Shown here one piece after another: positions 5,394 through 8,247 of a stretch of DNA of 8,247 bases. Positions within the stretch are counted from its first letter, which is position 1; the number at the start of each line of letters is the position of its first letter. Where the stretch lies: NCBI GenBank assembly GCA_031550755.1, contig JAVBOJ010000040.1:1-8247 (forward strand). Direction: 5' to 3'. Source of the stretch: JAVBOJ01 sp031550755. Its GTDB lineage: Bacteria; Bacillota; Clostridia; Oscillospirales; UBA929. The position numbers were made by a program, and so were the translations under genes. The notes below the pieces were generated by a model. That model made no database searches, was not told the origin of the DNA, and was given only the letters and a program-made list of their open reading frames with translations.

Positions 5394-6449
5394 ATGAGAC
5401 AGATCATTCCGCTGACGGTTGTCCTGCTGGTTCTGTTGTTCCTGATGCCGCTGGTGTTGGGCGGCGGCGTGCTGGCCGAGGGGCCGCCCCCCTCGCCGTC
5501 CCCGTCGCCCGCCCCGACCCCGTCTCCCGCCCCGTCGCCGGAGGTCTCTCCGCCGCCGGTCACGCCCTCCGGGGAGAGCCTTGACGCCGCGCTGACCATC
5601 CGCGTGCTGGTGGGCAGCGAGGTGCTCACCCTGACGATGGACGACTATCTGTTTTGCGTGGTGGCGGCCGAGATGCCGGCGTCCTTTCCGCTGGAAGCCT
5701 TACGCGCCCAAGCGGTGGCGGCGCGGACCTATGCCGAGGCGAAAATGCTCGACGCGGCCAAAAACGGCCCGCCGGAGGTACACAAGGGCGCCGACGTCTG
5801 CGATCAATACACCCATTGCAAGGCGTATATATCCCGCGAACAGGCGATGGGAAACTGGGGCGAGCGGGCGGAGGAATATGCGGCGACCATCGCCGGGGCC
5901 GTCGCCTCGACCGACGGCGAGGTCATTTTATACGAGCAGGAGCCCATCGTGGCGGTGTTTCACGCGGCATCCAGCGGACGCACCGAACGCGCCGCCGACG
6001 TCTGGGGCGGCGACCTGCCCTATCTGCAAAGTGTCGAGAGCCCCGGCGAGGACGCCTGCGCCAAATATCACGGACGGGCGGAGATTCCGCTGGCGGAGTT
6101 CAAAAAAACCATCGCCGACGCCTATCCGCAGGCCGATCTGCAAACCGTGCCGCTGTGGGGCGAGTCGGAGCGCAGCGCCGCCGGCGGCGTAATCTCGGTC
6201 ACGGTCGGCGGCGTACCCCTCACCGGCGGGCGAATCCGCACGCTGTTTGCCCTGCAATCGGCGCATTTTACCATGACGCTGGAGGACGACCGTGTGGTGT
6301 TCGAGACGCTGGGCTACGGCCACGGCGTCGGCATGAGCCAATACGGCGCACGGGCGTTGGCCTTGGAGGGCAAGACCTACGAGGAGATTTTGCGGTGGTA
6401 CTACACCGGCGTGACGGTGAGCAGATATGAGATAACGGGGAACGGATAA
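5394..6449 (+). CDS. spoIID: Stage II sporulation protein D (SpoIID), peptidoglycan lytic transglycosylase
   Basis: This is a 351-residue protein. SpoIID cleaves stripped glycan strands at the septum and around the forespore during engulfment, in a complex with SpoIIM and SpoIIP. Residues 1-29 form a signal or anchor sequence, and 31-59 a linker of Pro, Ser, Ala and Thr. The SpoIID domain follows, with the catalytic glutamate E93 in VVAAEMPASF and then EALRAQAVAARTYA. H130, C136 and C142 have the same spacing as the zinc-binding residues I recall for clostridial SpoIID. HAASSGRT (190-197), YLQSVESPGE, and the terminal GYGHGVGMSQYGA with WYYTG complete the family pattern. The start is ATG 5394, with AGGAG at 5381-5385 eight bases upstream; the open frame before it covers only the neighbour's leader. 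The family includes homologues acting outside engulfment (SpoIID/LytB proteins), so the exact paralogue is not certain. The stop lies 14 bp from the stop of the converging gene, with no terminator visible. Confidence 0.92.
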   Translation: MRQIIPLTVVLLVLLFLMPLVLGGGVLAEGPPPSPSPSPAPTPSPAPSPEVSPPPVTPSGESLDAALTIRVLVGSEVLTLTMDDYLFCVVAAEMPASFPLEALRAQAVAARTYAEAKMLDAAKNGPPEVHKGADVCDQYTHCKAYISREQAMGNWGERAEEYAATIAGAVASTDGEVILYEQEPIVAVFHAASSGRTERAADVWGGDLPYLQSVESPGEDACAKYHGRAEIPLAEFKKTIADAYPQADLQTVPLWGESERSAAGGVISVTVGGVPLTGGRIRTLFALQSAHFTMTLEDDRVVFETLGYGHGVGMSQYGARALALEGKTYEEILRWYYTGVTVSRYEITGNG

Positions 6450-6463
6450 CAGGTAGGGAGGCG

Positions 6464-7351
6464 TTACCGTAATACAAACCGCATCGCCGCGCCGCCATCC
6501 GCCGCGCCGATCTCTGCAAGCTCCACGTTGGCCGAATATACAAACCCCTCGCCGCTCTCCGTCCACGACGCGGCAAAGTCCTCGGGGCAGGGGATGTCCG
6601 AGAGCGTTCTGCCCCAGCCGCCGCCGATGAGTACATGCTTGCCCTGCGCCGCCTCGGTTTTGACAAAGCCCCAGAGCTGGGTCAGTCGGTCGTTCCAGAG
6701 CGGCTCGTTTTCCCCGACTGGCGGCAGACGGAGCTGGATCACCGCCAGCTGCCCCTCGGGCAGGGCATACCGCGCGACGGTGAAGCACACGTCGCTCAAA
6801 AACAATTGTTTAAAATACGGCTCCTGCGCCGTGAAGGCAAGGCGCACCGACTCGGTGGACGGCGTGCGCGACATGGTCAGCAGACCCCGCCGCACACCCC
6901 ACGAGCGCTTCTCCCCGAATGGGACAAACGGCACCCGCGTATCCGCCGCGAACAGGGATTCATACCCGGGCATCGCGTCGGAAAGCAGGGCGCACATGTC
7001 CGCGCCGAAGGTGGCGGCGGTGCTTTGATCCACCCCGCGCACCAGCGCGAAATCATAGGCCACCAGCGTGCCGCCCAGCGCCGACATCGCCGCCGAAACG
7101 GCGTCCTTGTCTTTGTAGGAGGCCTGTATGTCCGCCGAAATAATAGAATATTCCACGCCGCGTGCCAACGCGGCCGACACCTCGCCCCGGGGCGTTATTT
7201 TTTCGCTTTCGCCCGGCCGGTAATCGGTGATGGCCACATAGGCAAAGACCAACACGCACAGCGTGACCCCGACCGCGCCCAACGCTCCCAGTGCCACGCC
7301 CAATTTCCGCAGCGTATGCTTGCGGCCGGTATACCGGTATCTGCCGCCCAT
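6464..7351 (-). CDS. Membrane-anchored, apparently inactive endonuclease/exonuclease/phosphatase-like protein
   Basis: This 295-residue protein has one membrane segment near the N-terminus (about 17-41), then ITDYRPGE, which resembles the start of clostridial membrane-anchored EEP (DNase I-like) proteins. The order of later segments also fits that fold: YSIISADIQ (68-76), DFALVRGVDQS (100-110), PGYESLFAADTRVPFVPFG (128-146), RRGLLTMSR (154-162), AVIQLRL (203-209), VLIGGGWG (240-247) and GFVYSANVELAEIG (269-282). In active members the corresponding places read WN, QEVD, NxHL, GDxN and SDH. Here they read A73-D74, R105-G106, Q206-x-R208, G245-x-G247 and A284-D285. No metal-binding or catalytic residue seems to remain, so I infer a non-enzymatic protein. 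ATG 7351 has GAGGG seven bases upstream (7363-7359). It follows the aroE/aroK gene by 36 bp on the same strand. The family call is by pattern and moderately sure; its role is unknown. Confidence 0.7.
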   Translation of the reverse strand: MGGRYRYTGRKHTLRKLGVALGALGAVGVTLCVLVFAYVAITDYRPGESEKITPRGEVSAALARGVEYSIISADIQASYKDKDAVSAAMSALGGTLVAYDFALVRGVDQSTAATFGADMCALLSDAMPGYESLFAADTRVPFVPFGEKRSWGVRRGLLTMSRTPSTESVRLAFTAQEPYFKQLFLSDVCFTVARYALPEGQLAVIQLRLPPVGENEPLWNDRLTQLWGFVKTEAAQGKHVLIGGGWGRTLSDIPCPEDFAASWTESGEGFVYSANVELAEIGAADGGAAMRFVLR

Positions 7352-7387
7352 CTGTAATCCCTCTTCTGTCTATTTTTCTGTAGAATT

Positions 7388-8247
7388 TTATACACTGAGC
7401 AATATTTCCTCAATACAGTCGGTCAGCGAGCCGCCGCCCGGGATTTTCCCGTGGCAATGCGCCTCGTAGACCGGCCGGCGGTCGTCGTACAGCGTCCGGA
7501 CGTTGCCGTCCCACAGCGGACGTTTGGCGCCGTTTCCGGCGCGGGTTTCGCAGACGGCAAACGGCGTGTCCAAAAACAGCACACAGCCCATACGCCGCAA
7601 TATCTCCCGGTTTTCCTCGCGCATCGGCATACCGCCGCCGGCGGCGATGACCAGCCCGCGTTTGTCCGCCAGTCCGCGCAGCAGCTCGGTTTCCCGTGCG
7701 CGGAAGGCTTCCTCCCCCTCGGCGGCAAACAGCGTGGCAACGGTCTGACCTGCGCGTTTTTCGATCTCGGCGTCGGTGTCCAAAAACGCGAAGCCCAGCC
7801 GCGCGGCCAACAGCCGAGCCACAGTGGTTTTGCCGCTGCCCATAAACCCGGTGAGGACAAGGTTGTCCTTTTTCCGGGCGGTATACAGCCGGTGGAGACA
7901 AAGCTCGGCGCGCGCCGCCGTCAGACAGGCCTCACTGCGCGAAAAATCGCCGATGCCCCACGCCTCCTGGGCGGCGGCGGCTTGCCCGACCAGCATGGAC
8001 AGGCCGTTTTCACAGGGGATGCCGAGCGCCTTGGCCGCACGCAACAGCGGCGTAACCGCCGGGTTGTAAACGCAGTCAAACACAAAGCCCGCCCCCTCCA
8101 GAGCCTCCGGCGCGATGGGGCAGCCCTCGTCCGGCCACATGCCGGCCGGGGTGGTGTTGACCACCAGATCAAGCGGCCGGGGCAGGTCGGCGATGGCGCG
8201 GGAATCCCCGCGCGGATACGCCACAAGATTTTGAATGAGCTGGCTCA
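7388..8247 (-). CDS. aroE/aroK: Fused shikimate dehydrogenase / shikimate kinase (N-terminal part outside the window)
   Basis: The frame is open from the window edge to TAA at 7390-7388, giving 285 visible complete codons. The first part (8245 to about 7880) is the C-terminal end of shikimate dehydrogenase, which reduces 3-dehydroshikimate with NADPH. It shows DLVVNTTPAGMWP, then FDCVYNPAVTPLL and ENGLSMLVGQAAAAQEAW. After a short linker, a complete shikimate kinase domain begins near 7870. It has the P-loop GFMGSGKTT (7849-7823), DTDAEIE for shikimate and magnesium binding, FRARE, AAGGGM, the lid arginine region KRPLW, and a C-terminal DDRRPVYEA. The kinase phosphorylates shikimate with ATP, two steps before chorismate. 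The frame runs through both domains without interruption, so this is a genuine fusion, not neighbouring genes. A GTG at 8224 is not the true start, because dehydrogenase-like sequence should continue upstream. The EEP-like gene follows on the same strand. Confidence 0.93.
   Translation of the reverse strand, partial: SQLIQNLVAYPRGDSRAIADLPRPLDLVVNTTPAGMWPDEGCPIAPEALEGAGFVFDCVYNPAVTPLLRAAKALGIPCENGLSMLVGQAAAAQEAWGIGDFSRSEACLTAARAELCLHRLYTARKKDNLVLTGFMGSGKTTVARLLAARLGFAFLDTDAEIEKRAGQTVATLFAAEGEEAFRARETELLRGLADKRGLVIAAGGGMPMREENREILRRMGCVLFLDTPFAVCETRAGNGAKRPLWDGNVRTLYDDRRPVYEAHCHGKIPGGGSLTDCIEEILLSV

Noticed and set aside
5928..6788. Leftward frame of 286 codons spanning spoIID and the EEP-like gene
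   Set aside because: It is a shadow frame across two supported genes, with compositional bias and no motif.
6464..7351. Calling the EEP-like gene a pseudogene
   Set aside because: The frame is intact over 295 codons with a good ribosome binding site and the same GC-biased codon use as its neighbours. Loss of catalytic residues alone does not show decay.

Overview
The window comes from a GC-rich, spore-forming, strictly anaerobic member of the Clostridia; an Oscillospiraceae/Ruminococcaceae-like lineage is my best guess, not a proven assignment. The indications are a stage II sporulation protein D, a hybrid cluster protein with an anaerobe-type N-terminal cysteine motif, strong AGGAGG ribosome binding sites seven bases before starts, GC-biased codon use, and an AroE-AroK fusion. 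I see no insertion sequence, phage gene, CRISPR array, tRNA or rRNA. It reads as ordinary chromosome with a few unusual parts.

Left end (1-2603): the start of a leftward Crp/Fnr-family regulator gene is divergent from a rightward two-gene operon. That operon encodes an iron-sulfur ferredoxin-like protein (256-960) and Hcp, the hybrid cluster protein (992-2551). The spacer between them holds a 26-bp perfect inverted repeat with Crp-like geometry. It overlaps the -35 region of the rightward promoter and lies just after the predicted start of the leftward transcript. This is the layout of a nitrosative-stress module in which the regulator activates hcp and represses itself. A 13-bp GC-rich hairpin (2574-2603) ends the operon and probably also ends the operon converging from the right.

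Middle (2610-5358): a leftward operon encodes citrate synthase, an eight-helix membrane protein of unknown function and a small exported protein. The last two genes overlap by ATGA. A good sigma-A-type promoter lies about 130 bp before the citrate synthase start. The leader it would produce folds into two hairpins and contains a short anti-Shine-Dalgarno segment.

Right part (5394-8247): spoIID runs rightward, with a proline-rich linker between its signal sequence and catalytic domain. It converges, with only 14 bp between stop codons, on a leftward pair of genes. The upstream gene of this pair, cut by the window end, is a fused shikimate dehydrogenase/shikimate kinase. The downstream gene encodes a membrane-anchored protein that looks like the endonuclease/exonuclease/phosphatase family but appears to have lost every catalytic motif. 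No stretch longer than 300 bases lacks a gene; the two main intergenic regions (166-255 and 5225-5393) are described as features.
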